20,191 nt of DNA from Dehalococcoidia bacterium (GCA_030669525.1 DAOVDO010000003.1:1-20191); one strand, 5' to 3'. Counted from the stretch's first letter, positions 7,600 to 15,584 are shown. Program-made: numbers and translations. The notes: a model not told the origin generated them from the sequence alone.

Positions 7600-8256
7600 A
7601 TGTACATCATAATTGTTGGGGGTAACGAGATAGGTCATTCTCTATGTAAAGAGTTGCTTGATAAAGGTCACGAGGTGCTTGTGATTGAAAAGGATGCTAC
7701 AAAATGTGAGAACCTCGAGGAGGAGCTGGGTAGTATATCGCTATGCGGTAATGGCTGTGAGGTGACTACTTTAACCAATGCAGGAGTAGCCAGAGCCGAT
7801 ATGCTCATCGCTGTCACCGGTGAGGATGAGGATAACCTGGCGGCTTGCCAGATAGCCAAGCAAAAATTTAACGTCCCCCGAATCATTGCTAAGATCAATA
7901 ACCCTAAGAATAAACATATCTTCCCCAAACTGGGTATTGAGCAAACCGTGGATGTCGTGGCACTTGTCTTAGAGCATATTAAAGCAGAGGCATCAATCTC
8001 CCCCTTAGTTCATCTTCTGAACCTCAAGGGACAAGGATTGGAGCTTGTTCTATTAAAGGTAGAAAATTCAGCAGCGGTGGGCAAATCAATAGTAGAGATG
8101 TCTTTGCCCAAGGGTTTTATTGCCTCCCTGCTAATCCGTGAGGGACAGGAATGCCGTATACCATCCTCAGATACTGTTATAAAACTCGGTGATCAGCTTG
8201 TTTGCTTGATTCCCAGTGGCAGTGAGGAGAAAATCCAAACTATTTTTGCTGGATAA
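7600..8256 (+). CDS. TrkA-family potassium transport regulator (TrkA-N plus TrkA-C)
   Basis: A 218-residue RCK protein: an N-terminal Rossmann domain (residues 1-125) with an atypical loop GGNEIG at 7-12 and acidic E30, then a TrkA-C domain (about 140-216). The length matches KtrA/CeoC-type single-repeat regulators rather than the two-repeat TrkA upstream. No second membrane subunit is present in the window, so it may serve the TrkH encoded at 5169-6626 or a channel elsewhere. It starts 4 bases after the TrkA-N gene and shares one base with pheA (TAATG), so translation is probably coupled along uspA, trkA-N, trkA and pheA. Confidence 0.88.
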   Translation: MYIIIVGGNEIGHSLCKELLDKGHEVLVIEKDATKCENLEEELGSISLCGNGCEVTTLTNAGVARADMLIAVTGEDEDNLAACQIAKQKFNVPRIIAKINNPKNKHIFPKLGIEQTVDVVALVLEHIKAEASISPLVHLLNLKGQGLELVLLKVENSAAVGKSIVEMSLPKGFIASLLIREGQECRIPSSDTVIKLGDQLVCLIPSGSEEKIQTIFAG

Positions 8257-9071
8257 TGGTCAAGACTGCTTTTCAGGGTGAGAGAGGTGCATTTAGTGAA
8301 GATGCAGCGCTAAAGCTCTTCGGTAAGGATATAGATTTTCTACCCTGTATCCACCTGCGGGATGTTTTTAAAGCTGTGTCCGAGGACGATGCCAATTTTG
8401 GTGTAGTCCCTGTGGAGAACTCCCAGGCCGGTAGCATAAATGAGACATATGACCTGCTACTGGCACATTCTCTCAATATATTCGCTGAGACCATTCTCAA
8501 GATAAGCCATTGTCTGATGGCGCTGCCAGGGCAAAGCCTGTCCGACATAAAAACAATCTACTCTCATCCCCAGGCTCTGGCTCAATGTGAGGAATTTCTA
8601 AGCACCCTGAAGGTTGATATTATACCCAGCTATGATACCGCAGGTAGCGCTAAAAAGATAAAGGAAAGACAACTGTTACAATGTGCTGCTATAGCCAGTA
8701 AGGGAGCAGCCGATATCTATGCTTTGGAGGTTCTGGCACCGGAAATTGAAACTAATGTTAATAATTACACTAAATTTTTCGCTATCTCCAAACAGAAGTC
8801 TAAACCCGCGCAGAAAAATAAGACTTCCCTTGTCTTTACCACCAAGAACACGCCCGGAACCCTGTATTCTATCCTGGGCACTTTTGCCAGCAGGAATATT
8901 AATCTAACAAAATTGGAATCCAGACCAAGCAGAAGTAAACCCTGGGAGTATGTTTTCTATGCCGATTTTGAGGGTCACACTGACAGTGAAATATACCAGG
9001 AAATTATGCAGGAGCTTAAGCCGAAAACTACTTTCGTCAAGGTACTGGGGTCTTATCCCCAGGCTGAGTAA
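8256..9071 (+). CDS. pheA: prephenate dehydratase
   Basis: Converts prephenate to phenylpyruvate in phenylalanine biosynthesis; monofunctional, with no chorismate mutase domain. The 271-residue product has the periplasmic-binding-like dehydratase domain (1-178), which opens with FQGERGAFSE (6-15) and includes VPVENSQAGS (51-60). The catalytic threonine is in the TKF motif (172-174), a conservative variant of TRF. The C-terminal ACT domain (about 190-268) has ESRP (221-224), the element linked to feedback binding of phenylalanine. It overlaps the trkA stop by one base, an unusual operon partner that suggests shared transcription rather than shared function. Confidence 0.95.
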   Translation: MVKTAFQGERGAFSEDAALKLFGKDIDFLPCIHLRDVFKAVSEDDANFGVVPVENSQAGSINETYDLLLAHSLNIFAETILKISHCLMALPGQSLSDIKTIYSHPQALAQCEEFLSTLKVDIIPSYDTAGSAKKIKERQLLQCAAIASKGAADIYALEVLAPEIETNVNNYTKFFAISKQKSKPAQKNKTSLVFTTKNTPGTLYSILGTFASRNINLTKLESRPSRSKPWEYVFYADFEGHTDSEIYQEIMQELKPKTTFVKVLGSYPQAE

Positions 9072-9075
9072 ATGA

Positions 9076-9552
9076 TTAAACTATAGCGTCCTTTAGCCTT
9101 TTATAAGTGGCAGATAACCCTTCCGATATCACCCTGGTATCGGACAATACCGGCATAAAGTTAACATCGCCTTGCCAGCGGGGTACTATATGAGTGTGGA
9201 GGTGTTCTTCTATCCCAGCACCAGCAATCTTGCCTATGTTCATACCTATGTTGAAGCCATCGGGATTAAGTACTTCTGTTAAAAGAGCCATACTTTTTTT
9301 CACAAGATCGAAGTGCTCACCTGATTCATCACCGGTTAAATCATGTATATTTGCTACGTGCCGATAGGGAGCAACCATTAAATGACCCGGGTTATAGGGG
9401 AATGCATTCAAAATTATAAAGTTACTCTGCCCACGATAAAGAATGAGGTTTGTACAGTCATTATTTTGTCCTGGCTTCTGACATAAGATACAGCCACTTT
9501 CCTTCGGTTTCGCCACATATTCTATTCTCCACGGTGCCCATATCCGCTCCAT
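9076..9552 (-). CDS. HIT-family nucleotide hydrolase/phosphorylase-like protein
   Basis: A 158-residue histidine-triad protein acting on nucleoside phosphates, probably diadenosine polyphosphate-like substrates. The triad HLHTH is at residues 117-121 within EEHLHTHIVPRW. A CxxC pair (C21, C24) and histidines 65 and 70 match the zinc site seen in the WAPWR-type HIT branch. I chose the ATG at 9552, because WAPWR near the N-terminus is the usual opening and AAGAGA precedes it. A TTG at 9579 would add nine residues with no family resemblance. It is the only - strand gene, convergent with pheA (4 bases apart) and divergent from pepA. Confidence 0.9.
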   Translation of the reverse strand: MERIWAPWRIEYVAKPKESGCILCQKPGQNNDCTNLILYRGQSNFIILNAFPYNPGHLMVAPYRHVANIHDLTGDESGEHFDLVKKSMALLTEVLNPDGFNIGMNIGKIAGAGIEEHLHTHIVPRWQGDVNFMPVLSDTRVISEGLSATYKRLKDAIV

Positions 9553-9659
9553 AATTCTCTTATTATCGCATTCCCTCAATCTAACTGCAATTAACCCTGG
9601 CTAATAAAATTACACCGTCGTAAGAGGCATTATTACTGCTCTTTATCCCTTTCAACCTC

Positions 9660-9688
9660 TTCAAATTGACCCCAGAATAGGGTAAAAT
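9660..9688 (+). promoter_or_regulatory. probable pepA promoter
   Basis: TTCAAA (9660-9665), 17 bases, then TAAAAT (9683-9688). The leader would be about 33 bases and includes the ribosome site AAGGGG (9717-9722). A TTGACC at 9666-9671 is a better -35 box but has no good -10 at the right distance. Confidence 0.45.
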
Positions 9689-9727
9689 TAGTCTATATGA
9701 AAAAGTGAATATTTTTAAGGGGTGATT

Positions 9728-11218
9728 ATGGAAATTAAAGTTATAGCTGGTGATATAACGCAGATTGAGGCTGACGGCATCATAGTAGGTGCTTTTGAAG
9801 GAGTGCAGCAGCTAGATGGTGACGCTGCTGACATAGACAAAGCCCTGGGTGGGGCTATTGGTAGCCTCATTAGCGGCGGCGCGCTTAAAGGTAAGTCCGG
9901 AGAGGTTAGTATTATTCATACCCTTGGTAAGCTGCCAGCCAGGATAGTGGCTATGGCTGGATTAGGCAAGCTCCAGGATTTCAATCTGGACAAGGTCCGT
10001 GGAGCGGCAGGAGAATCCTGCCGTGCCTTGAGGAAGTTGAATTGCAAAAAAATAGCCACAATACTACTGGGCTCTGGCACCGGTGACATCCAGACCGAAG
10101 CTGCGGCTGAAGCCATAGCAGTGGGTAGCCTTCTCGGCCTTTACAGTTTCACCCAATACAAGAAACCTGAATATGAAGATATTGAACAGATACTCGTCAT
10201 AGAAAAGAATAAGGATAAGCTTCCGGCTTTGGAAAGAGGCATTTATAAAGGAAAGATAATGGCGGAAGCTACCAGTTTAGCCCGTGATATGACCAATGAG
10301 CCCTCTAACTACATGACACCCAGCCGAATGGCAGATGTAGCCAGAGAAATAGCCAGCAAATATAACCTGGCATTCAATGTTTTTGACTCAAACGATATGG
10401 AAACAATGGGTATGGGTGCTCTTCTGGGAGTATCAAAGGGGAGCAACGAGCCACCGAAGCTAATAACTCTGAGCTATAAAGGAGATGAGAATTCCGAAAA
10501 TACCATTGGCTTTATCGGCAAAGGCATTACCTTTGATTCTGGAGGAATTTCCATTAAGCCTTCAAAGGATTTAGATACGATGAAAGGCGATATGGCCGGT
10601 GGTGCTGCAATTTTAGCGGCGCTCGGTGCTATCGCCCAGCTAAAACCAAAAGTCAATGTCACCGCTGTTATTCCGGCTACCGAGAACCTGCCCAGTGGAA
10701 CCGCATTGAAACCAGGGGACATCTTAAAGGCGATGAATGGCAAGACCATAGAGGTATTAAACACGGATGCCGAAGGAAGGCTTATCCTGGCAGATGCCCT
10801 GAGCTATGCTGTAAAAAAAGGATTATCTCCATTGGTGGATGTGGCTACTTTAACCGGAGCATGCTGGATTGCCCTGGGAACTGAATACAGCGGCGTTTTC
10901 GGTAATAACCAGGAGACAATAGACAAAATTCTGGCAGTTGCCAGCAGGTGCGGGGAGCATTTATGGCAACTACCTATGCCTGAGGAATATAAGGAACAAC
11001 TCAAAAGCCAAATTGCTGACATAAAGAACCTGGGTGACAGATATGGTGGAGCCATTACTGCAGCGCTCTTCTTATCCGAATTTGTTGGAGATACGCCATG
11101 GGTTCACATTGATATAGCGGGCAGTGAGTCCAGCGGTAAAGAGAGTGGCTATACAGTTAAAGGGGCTACCGGAGTCGGGGTTAGAACTTTAGTTGAACTG
11201 GCTTTATCTATGGCCTGA
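9728..11218 (+). CDS. pepA: leucyl aminopeptidase (M17 family)
   Basis: A cytosolic two-metal aminopeptidase that removes N-terminal residues from peptides. The N-terminal macro-like domain spans about 1-160. The C-terminal catalytic domain keeps every expected metal and catalytic residue: K265 and D270 in GKGITFDSGG, K277, D288 in MKGDMAGG, then D347, E349 and R351 in NTDAEGRL. The 496-residue length is standard. The start is the ATG at 9728, with AAGGGG five bases before it; the GTG at 9722 overlaps that ribosome site. It ends just before a strong AAGGAGG for the next gene. Confidence 0.95.
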   Translation: MEIKVIAGDITQIEADGIIVGAFEGVQQLDGDAADIDKALGGAIGSLISGGALKGKSGEVSIIHTLGKLPARIVAMAGLGKLQDFNLDKVRGAAGESCRALRKLNCKKIATILLGSGTGDIQTEAAAEAIAVGSLLGLYSFTQYKKPEYEDIEQILVIEKNKDKLPALERGIYKGKIMAEATSLARDMTNEPSNYMTPSRMADVAREIASKYNLAFNVFDSNDMETMGMGALLGVSKGSNEPPKLITLSYKGDENSENTIGFIGKGITFDSGGISIKPSKDLDTMKGDMAGGAAILAALGAIAQLKPKVNVTAVIPATENLPSGTALKPGDILKAMNGKTIEVLNTDAEGRLILADALSYAVKKGLSPLVDVATLTGACWIALGTEYSGVFGNNQETIDKILAVASRCGEHLWQLPMPEEYKEQLKSQIADIKNLGDRYGGAITAALFLSEFVGDTPWVHIDIAGSESSGKESGYTVKGATGVGVRTLVELALSMA

Positions 11219-11231
11219 TAAGGAGGTTATG

Positions 11232-11879
11232 ATGATTATAAAATGGCTGGGTCATTCTTGCTTCTTGATTACTTCTAATGAGGGATTAACAATAATCACT
11301 GACCCTTACGATACAGCCAGAGGTATTAATTACTGTCCCATTAATGAGGCTGCCGCTATTGTTGTAGTGAGCCATGACCATTTCGACCACAACAATGTTT
11401 CGGCGGTGCAAGGAAACCCGGAGATCATCAAAGGTAGTGGCAGAAAAACTGCCCAGAAAATTCAGTTTAAAGGCATTACTACCTATCATGATAACGCTCA
11501 AGGTAAACAAAGAGGACCTAATACCGTTTTTTGTTTTAGCCTGGATAACATTAACCTTTGCCACCTGGGTGATTTGGGGCATGTACTTGGCCAGCAACAG
11601 GTTGAAGAGATTGGCACTGTAGACATACTATTCATCCCTGTAGGCGGCTATTTCACTATTAATGCTGAGGAAGCCAGTCAGGTATGTGACCAGCTAAAGC
11701 CTAAAGTGGTAATCCCAATGCACTTTAAAACGTCAAGATGTAGTCTTCCTATCACTGGTGTTGAGGATTTCCTCAAAGGCAAGAAACATGTCAGGAAACT
11801 AGATTCCAGTGAGATAGAGTTTAAAGCAAAGGAGTTACCAGCGGACACTGAGATCGTGGTATTGAAGCACGCTTTATAA
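11232..11879 (+). CDS. UlaG-like metal-dependent hydrolase (metallo-beta-lactamase fold)
   Basis: A 215-residue member of the UlaG/YtkL branch of metallo-beta-lactamase-fold hydrolases. It opens IIKWLGHSCFLI, typical of that branch, and has the metal motif SHDHFDHNN (HxHxDH). Further metal-ligand candidates are the histidine in HLGDLGH and the MHFKT histidine. The substrate is not predictable; L-ascorbate 6-phosphate lactonase is the characterised relative, but many paralogues have unknown roles. The frame is open from 11193 inside pepA, but AAGGAGG (11220-11226) is ideally placed for the ATG at 11232 (another ATG is at 11229). It is probably co-transcribed with pepA. Confidence 0.88.
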   Translation: MIIKWLGHSCFLITSNEGLTIITDPYDTARGINYCPINEAAAIVVVSHDHFDHNNVSAVQGNPEIIKGSGRKTAQKIQFKGITTYHDNAQGKQRGPNTVFCFSLDNINLCHLGDLGHVLGQQQVEEIGTVDILFIPVGGYFTINAEEASQVCDQLKPKVVIPMHFKTSRCSLPITGVEDFLKGKKHVRKLDSSEIEFKAKELPADTEIVVLKHAL

Positions 11880-11954
11880 TAAAAGTGATATTATTATCAG
11901 TTTCGCTATGCAATTTTAAATGGAGCACCAGGCAATAACCTGCGGTTAGAAGTA

Positions 11955-12686
11955 ATGATTTATAAAACCTCCGATTTTATTTTCACACCCCCACCACAAC
12001 TTTCCTGGGCAAGGCGTGTTTTAATTAAACCTTGCGCTCACCTGTCATCGCCCTATCCTGTAACTACAAGCCCCGAAATATTGAGTAACATTATCGAGGG
12101 CATCAGGAAAGTCAGCGATGCCGACATTCTCATTGCTGATGGAACCCTCAGCGGGGAATCAATATATCCGATATATCAATCTCTAGGATATAACTTCCCT
12201 CGTGTGCTTATGCTCGATATCAGGGATTCCATTTTCCTGGAGATAGAGAACCCGCTGAAGCAATTCTTTGCCATGCCCACCTTATGGGCACCTAACGTGG
12301 TTTTGCGCAGTGACTTCTTGATTAGCGTGACCCCCTTCAAGGTGTGTGGAAATAGTGGCCAATTCAGCATAGCTAATCTGCTGGGCTTGCTGCCAGTGGA
12401 GAAATATCAGGAAGGTGAACAGGGTAGTTTGGGGGATCTATACGAACTGGGAATAGAGAATGTGCTTGCTGATCTTTATTTCACCTTGCCCTTCGACGTA
12501 GGTATTATTGAAGCTGATAAGAAATTCTTCTATACCGACGACCCCACGAAAGGGGAAGTGGAAGAATGTGGGAAAATCCTCATCGGCGAACCATATAAAG
12601 TCGACTGCGAAGCTGCACAACTGGCTGGCATTAATACTGAGCACCTGAGGATAATCGATGAAGGCAGAAGCCAGCTTGGCGGCTGA
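11955..12686 (+). CDS. DUF362 domain protein
   Basis: A 243-residue protein matching the DUF362 pattern as I remember it: the VLIKP strand near the N-terminus (residues 22-26), a TTSPE segment before a helix, an ADG motif, and ANLLGLLPVEKY in the middle, the counterpart of the conserved NLFGLxP segment. Many DUF362 proteins are fused to a 4Fe-4S ferredoxin domain. This one is not, and has no cysteine cluster. Function is unknown for the family. It sits 75 bases after the UlaG-like gene and 49 bases before moeA. The ribosome site is weak. Confidence 0.75.
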   Translation: MIYKTSDFIFTPPPQLSWARRVLIKPCAHLSSPYPVTTSPEILSNIIEGIRKVSDADILIADGTLSGESIYPIYQSLGYNFPRVLMLDIRDSIFLEIENPLKQFFAMPTLWAPNVVLRSDFLISVTPFKVCGNSGQFSIANLLGLLPVEKYQEGEQGSLGDLYELGIENVLADLYFTLPFDVGIIEADKKFFYTDDPTKGEVEECGKILIGEPYKVDCEAAQLAGINTEHLRIIDEGRSQLGG

Positions 12687-12735
12687 AGTCCGTTATGCCA
12701 GCTTTTCTATAAGATTAGGATAAAGGAACATTTAA

Positions 12736-13977
12736 ATGATTTCTGTTGAAGAGGCTCTGGACAAGATTCTGAGCTATGTAGAAGTGCTGGAACCAGAAGA
12801 GACGCCTCTCTTGGATTGTCTGGGGCAGGTTCTGGCTGCCGATATCTATTCCACCATTGATATCCCTCCAATGGATAATTCCGCCATGGATGGCTATGCC
12901 TTGCGGGCTGAAGATACAAGTGGCGCCAGCTCATCATCCCCCAGATATCTAAAGGTTATTGGTGAAGTCGCTGCCGGCTATCTGCCTGATAAGGAAGTTA
13001 AGCCAGGAACAGCAGTTCGCATTATGACGGGGGCACCATTGCCTGCAGGAGCCGACGCCGTAGTACCATTTGAGGATACCGACGAGGAAAACAGGAAATC
13101 ATCTCAAGATAATCTATGGCAAATCGGTATACTGTGCCAGGTGGAGAAGGGATCACTTGTTCGATATGCAGGAGAGGACATTGCCAGGGAATCACTAGCT
13201 TTAGGAAAAGGGCAGGTACTTCGCCCCCAGGAGATAGGCGTGTTAGCCACACTGGGATACTCTACGGCACTGGTCATTCGCCGCCCTGTTATCTCTATTC
13301 TGGCTACCGGAGATGAGCTTATAGATATCGACCAACCATTACCCCCGGGAAAGATTCATAACAGCAATTCCTATATCATCGCCGCCCAGGTCATAAAATA
13401 TGGTGGAATTCCCAAAATCCTTGGCATTGGACGCGACTCATTACAATCGCTAAATGAAAGAATCAATGAAGGGTTGGACTCGGATATGCTTATTACCTCC
13501 GGCGGTGTATCACGTGGAGACTACGATATAGTTAAGGATATCCTGGCAAAGCGTGGTGAAATTGCTTTCTGGACAGTATGCATTCAGCCGGGAAAGCCGC
13601 TTGCTTTTGGCACAATTAAAAAAGGAGAAGGAAAATTACCTCTCCTGGGGCTGCCAGGCACGCCGGTAAGCTCCATGGTCGCTTTCGAGCAATTCGCTCG
13701 CCCGGCCCTCCTGAAGATGATGGGGATGAAAAATCTTAACAGGCTATCAATACCAGCAATTATTGAAAACGATGTGAAAAATATTAATAAACGCCGCATC
13801 TACGACAGGGTGCTTGTTACCAAGCGTGGCGACCAGTATTATGCCCGCCTTACCGGGTCCCAACATACGGGATTCTTTACCTCAATGGTAAGAGCCAACG
13901 GGCTGGTCATTATTCCCGAGGATACAAAGGAAGTTAAAGCAGGAGATACCGTACAAGTACAAATGCTGGATTGGTAA
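12736..13977 (+). CDS. moeA: molybdopterin molybdenumtransferase MoeA
   Basis: Inserts molybdate into adenylylated molybdopterin in the last step of Moco synthesis (relatives can insert tungstate). The 413-residue product shows the N-terminal MoeA signature PMDNSAMDGYA (45-55), the MoCF-biosynthesis domain from about residue 180 with SGGVSRGDYD (255-264, including the catalytic-region aspartate D262), the LGLPGTPVSS loop, and a C-terminal beta domain. AAGGAA lies 7 bases before the ATG. It begins a Moco cluster with mobB and mog at short spacings (15 and 17 bases). Sequence cannot decide molybdenum against tungsten use. Confidence 0.95.
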   Translation: MISVEEALDKILSYVEVLEPEETPLLDCLGQVLAADIYSTIDIPPMDNSAMDGYALRAEDTSGASSSSPRYLKVIGEVAAGYLPDKEVKPGTAVRIMTGAPLPAGADAVVPFEDTDEENRKSSQDNLWQIGILCQVEKGSLVRYAGEDIARESLALGKGQVLRPQEIGVLATLGYSTALVIRRPVISILATGDELIDIDQPLPPGKIHNSNSYIIAAQVIKYGGIPKILGIGRDSLQSLNERINEGLDSDMLITSGGVSRGDYDIVKDILAKRGEIAFWTVCIQPGKPLAFGTIKKGEGKLPLLGLPGTPVSSMVAFEQFARPALLKMMGMKNLNRLSIPAIIENDVKNINKRRIYDRVLVTKRGDQYYARLTGSQHTGFFTSMVRANGLVIIPEDTKEVKAGDTVQVQMLDW

Positions 13978-13992
13978 AGAAAGGAGTACAAA

Positions 13993-14682
13993 ATGGTGCC
14001 ATATGTTTCTATCGTGGGTAAATCAGGGAGTGGTAAAACATCGCTTATTGAAAGGTTAATTACGGAGTTTAAGGGGCGCGGCTATCGAATTGCCTCGGTA
14101 AAGCATTGCCCCCATGGTATGGAGATAGACAAACCAGGAAAAGATAGCTGGAAATTTTCCCAGGCAGGCAGCGATGCTGTGGTTTTTAGCTCACTCGATA
14201 AGCTTGTGTTCGTTAAAAACGTAGACGGTGATTCCAGCATCACAGAAATTTTGCGTATGATTGGCGGTGACTTTGACCTCGTCCTGATTGAAAGTTATAA
14301 GAAGGACAGAGCTCCTAAAATAGAAGTACATAGAAAAGAACTGGGAGATGATTTTATCTGTCCCACTGAAGCTCTCTCCGCTATAATCACCGATGAGCAA
14401 TTGGAGATAGACAAGCCTCAATTCCCCTTAAATGACACTTCAGCGATAGCCGATTTCATAGAAAAGAATTTCCTATTAAAGCCTGAAAGCGATACCTCAC
14501 TTTTTGTCAACGGGAAACAGATTCCCATAAAAATTTTTATCAAAGATTTCATGGCTAAAGCGTTAATAGCCATTGTTTCAACACTAAAGGGGATTGGAGA
14601 AATTAAAAACCTCGATATTTCCATCAGAAACAGTAACGACCAACAAGGAACCAGCTCCCCTGCCTCAAAGGGAGATAGTTAA
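13993..14682 (+). CDS. mobB: molybdopterin-guanine dinucleotide biosynthesis protein MobB
   Basis: A GTP-binding adapter that supports attachment of GMP to molybdopterin. The P-loop GKSGSGKTS is at residues 9-17, followed by the family motif around DSWKFSQAGSDA and a DLVLIESYK strand. The core ends near residue 155. A further stretch of about 65 residues forms a small domain (FVNGKQIPIKIF, then a helix ending STLKGIG) and a low-complexity polar tail. This type of extension is, to my memory, present in MobB of some anaerobes. AAGGAG precedes the ATG by 6 bases. MobA, the partner enzyme, is not in the window. Confidence 0.92.
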   Translation: MVPYVSIVGKSGSGKTSLIERLITEFKGRGYRIASVKHCPHGMEIDKPGKDSWKFSQAGSDAVVFSSLDKLVFVKNVDGDSSITEILRMIGGDFDLVLIESYKKDRAPKIEVHRKELGDDFICPTEALSAIITDEQLEIDKPQFPLNDTSAIADFIEKNFLLKPESDTSLFVNGKQIPIKIFIKDFMAKALIAIVSTLKGIGEIKNLDISIRNSNDQQGTSSPASKGDS

Positions 14683-14699
14683 AGCAAAAGGGGGAAAAC

Positions 14700-15203
14700 A
14701 TGTTCAAGGTTGGGATATTGACCATAAGCGATAAAGGGTGGCATGGAGAGCGGCAGGACCGGAGTGGTGAGGTTCTTCGAGAAACTATTTCCCGTATAGA
14801 TGTAATTGTTTCAAATTATGCTGTCGTCCCTGACGAAAAGAAATTCATCACTGAGAAGCTGATTCAGTGGGCAGATGAGGATAAAATGGATGCTATTTTC
14901 ACTACAGGTGGAACTGGTCTTGGTCCCAGGGATGTTACTCCCGAGGCGACTCTTTCGGTAGTGGATAGAGTTGCTCCTGGTTTTGCCGAAGCAATGAGAG
15001 CTGACAGCCTCAAAAAGACACCCCATGCTATGTTAAGTCGAGCAGTCGCCGGTACCCGCGGAGAATGTTTGATAATTAACCTGCCCGGTAGTCCTAAAGC
15101 AGTGCGTGAGTGCCTTGAATCGATATTGGCGGCTCTCCCTCATGCTGTAGAAACGCTTAAAGGGCAACAAGGGGAGTGCGCTACTACTGAAACTCAACTA
15201 TAA
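14700..15203 (+). CDS. mog: molybdopterin adenylyltransferase (MogA/MoaB family)
   Basis: Activates molybdopterin by adenylylation ahead of metal insertion by MoeA. The 167-residue product has the family's opening ILTISDKG (6-13), the TTGGTGLGPRDVTPE segment (68-82, with D78), and a C-terminal region including the LINLPGSPKA loop. Length is typical for MogA-type proteins. A ribosome site, AAAGGGGGA, precedes the ATG. It ends the moeA-mobB-mog cluster. No terminator is visible after it, and a new promoter begins about 34 bases downstream. Confidence 0.93.
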   Translation: MFKVGILTISDKGWHGERQDRSGEVLRETISRIDVIVSNYAVVPDEKKFITEKLIQWADEDKMDAIFTTGGTGLGPRDVTPEATLSVVDRVAPGFAEAMRADSLKKTPHAMLSRAVAGTRGECLIINLPGSPKAVRECLESILAALPHAVETLKGQQGECATTETQL

Positions 15204-15236
15204 CTTTATTTCACCTTACGGATAGTCTATTGCTTT

Positions 15237-15265
15237 TTGCACAGAAGGTTTGAATATTATATAAT
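15237..15265 (+). promoter_or_regulatory. promoter of the riboswitch-controlled transporter operon
   Basis: TTGCAC (15237-15242), a 17-base spacer and a perfect TATAAT (15260-15265). Transcription would begin near 15272, shortly before the folded leader. It lies clear of the end of mog and gives this operon its own control. Confidence 0.65.
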
Positions 15266-15285
15266 CCGTCACAATAGAATATAGG

Positions 15286-15396
15286 CTTCTCCGAGTTGCT
15301 GTATCTAAAGAGCAATCTATGATACGCAACCGGCAGATGAAAGTCTCGAGGGTATGAGCGGAAACGCTCATACCTCCCGCGCTTGGAAAGGAGAGG
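15286..15396 (+). promoter_or_regulatory. Moco/Tuco-type riboswitch (molybdenum or tungsten cofactor sensor)
   Basis: The leader folds compactly. P1 pairs 15286-15292 with 15390-15396 (7 bp, one G-U). P2 pairs 15295-15299 and 15301-15305 with 15321-15330 (10 bp, one bulged U). Its upper part has a UAA/AU internal loop and a GCAA tetraloop (15312-15315). A small hairpin follows (15335-15338 with 15343-15346, GAAA loop). Then comes a perfect 10-bp hairpin (15351-15360 with 15365-15374) with a GAAA loop at 15361-15364. Unpaired CCGAG near the 5' side and CUUGGAAAG near the 3' side resemble, from memory, the conserved parts of the Moco RNA motif (Rfam MOCO_RNA_motif). The context, between Moco genes and a molybdopterin-binding protein plus an ABC importer, agrees. 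Ligand (Moco or the tungsten form) is inference. Confidence 0.75.
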
Positions 15397-15398
15397 AA

Positions 15399-15584
15399 AT
15401 GTATATTAGTTATCGCCAGAGCACCTTATTGAACAAGGTGCTATTTTTATTCACCCATTATCCACCCTCATTAAAAATAGACTTCATCAACAGAGTTGGT
15501 CCAGTTGTCCACACCACTGATATTCCCCAAAACCCTCCCCCAGAAGTGAGTGGCATCAGCCTATTCGGGAGAATAGAAATTTAG
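15399..15584 (+). CDS. leader ORF of 61 codons, ribosome site inside riboswitch P1
   Basis: From the ATG at 15399 the frame runs 61 codons to TAG at 15582-15584, 24 bases before the next gene. GGAGAGG (15390-15396) is an excellent ribosome site at good spacing, and it is exactly the 3' strand of riboswitch stem P1. The intrinsic terminator hairpin overlaps codons 7-15. The predicted peptide has no recognised family, signal peptide or cysteine motif, so it may be a leader peptide whose translation matters more than its product. The same frame opens at an ATG at 15354 inside the riboswitch hairpin, an implausible start. An ORF of this length can arise by chance. Confidence 0.35.
   Translation: MYISYRQSTLLNKVLFLFTHYPPSLKIDFINRVGPVVHTTDIPQNPPPEVSGISLFGRIEI
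15420..15450 (+). terminator. intrinsic terminator in the riboswitch leader (attenuator)
   Basis: AGCACCTT (15420-15427) and AAGGTGCT (15435-15442) form a perfect 8-bp stem with a 7-base loop, followed at once by ATTTTTATT. Placed between riboswitch and structural genes, it should act as an attenuator. I found no convincing alternative (antiterminator) pairing in the leader. Confidence 0.75.

Noticed and set aside
9553..9579. TTG start extending the HIT protein by nine residues
   Set aside because: The added residues do not resemble the family, and the ATG at 9552 sits directly before the usual WAPWR opening.
11193..11231. Upstream start for the UlaG-like gene inside pepA
   Set aside because: AAGGAGG at 11220-11226 points to the ATG at 11232, and the family N-terminus begins there. 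The extra residues come from pepA's end in another frame.
11875..11880. TATAAT at the end of the UlaG-like gene as a DUF362 promoter
   Set aside because: It overlaps the stop codon and has no acceptable -35 box or extended -10. I could not support it.
15354..15398. Start of the leader ORF at 15354
   Set aside because: This ATG lies inside the 10-bp riboswitch hairpin and has no ribosome site. The ATG at 15399 has an excellent one.
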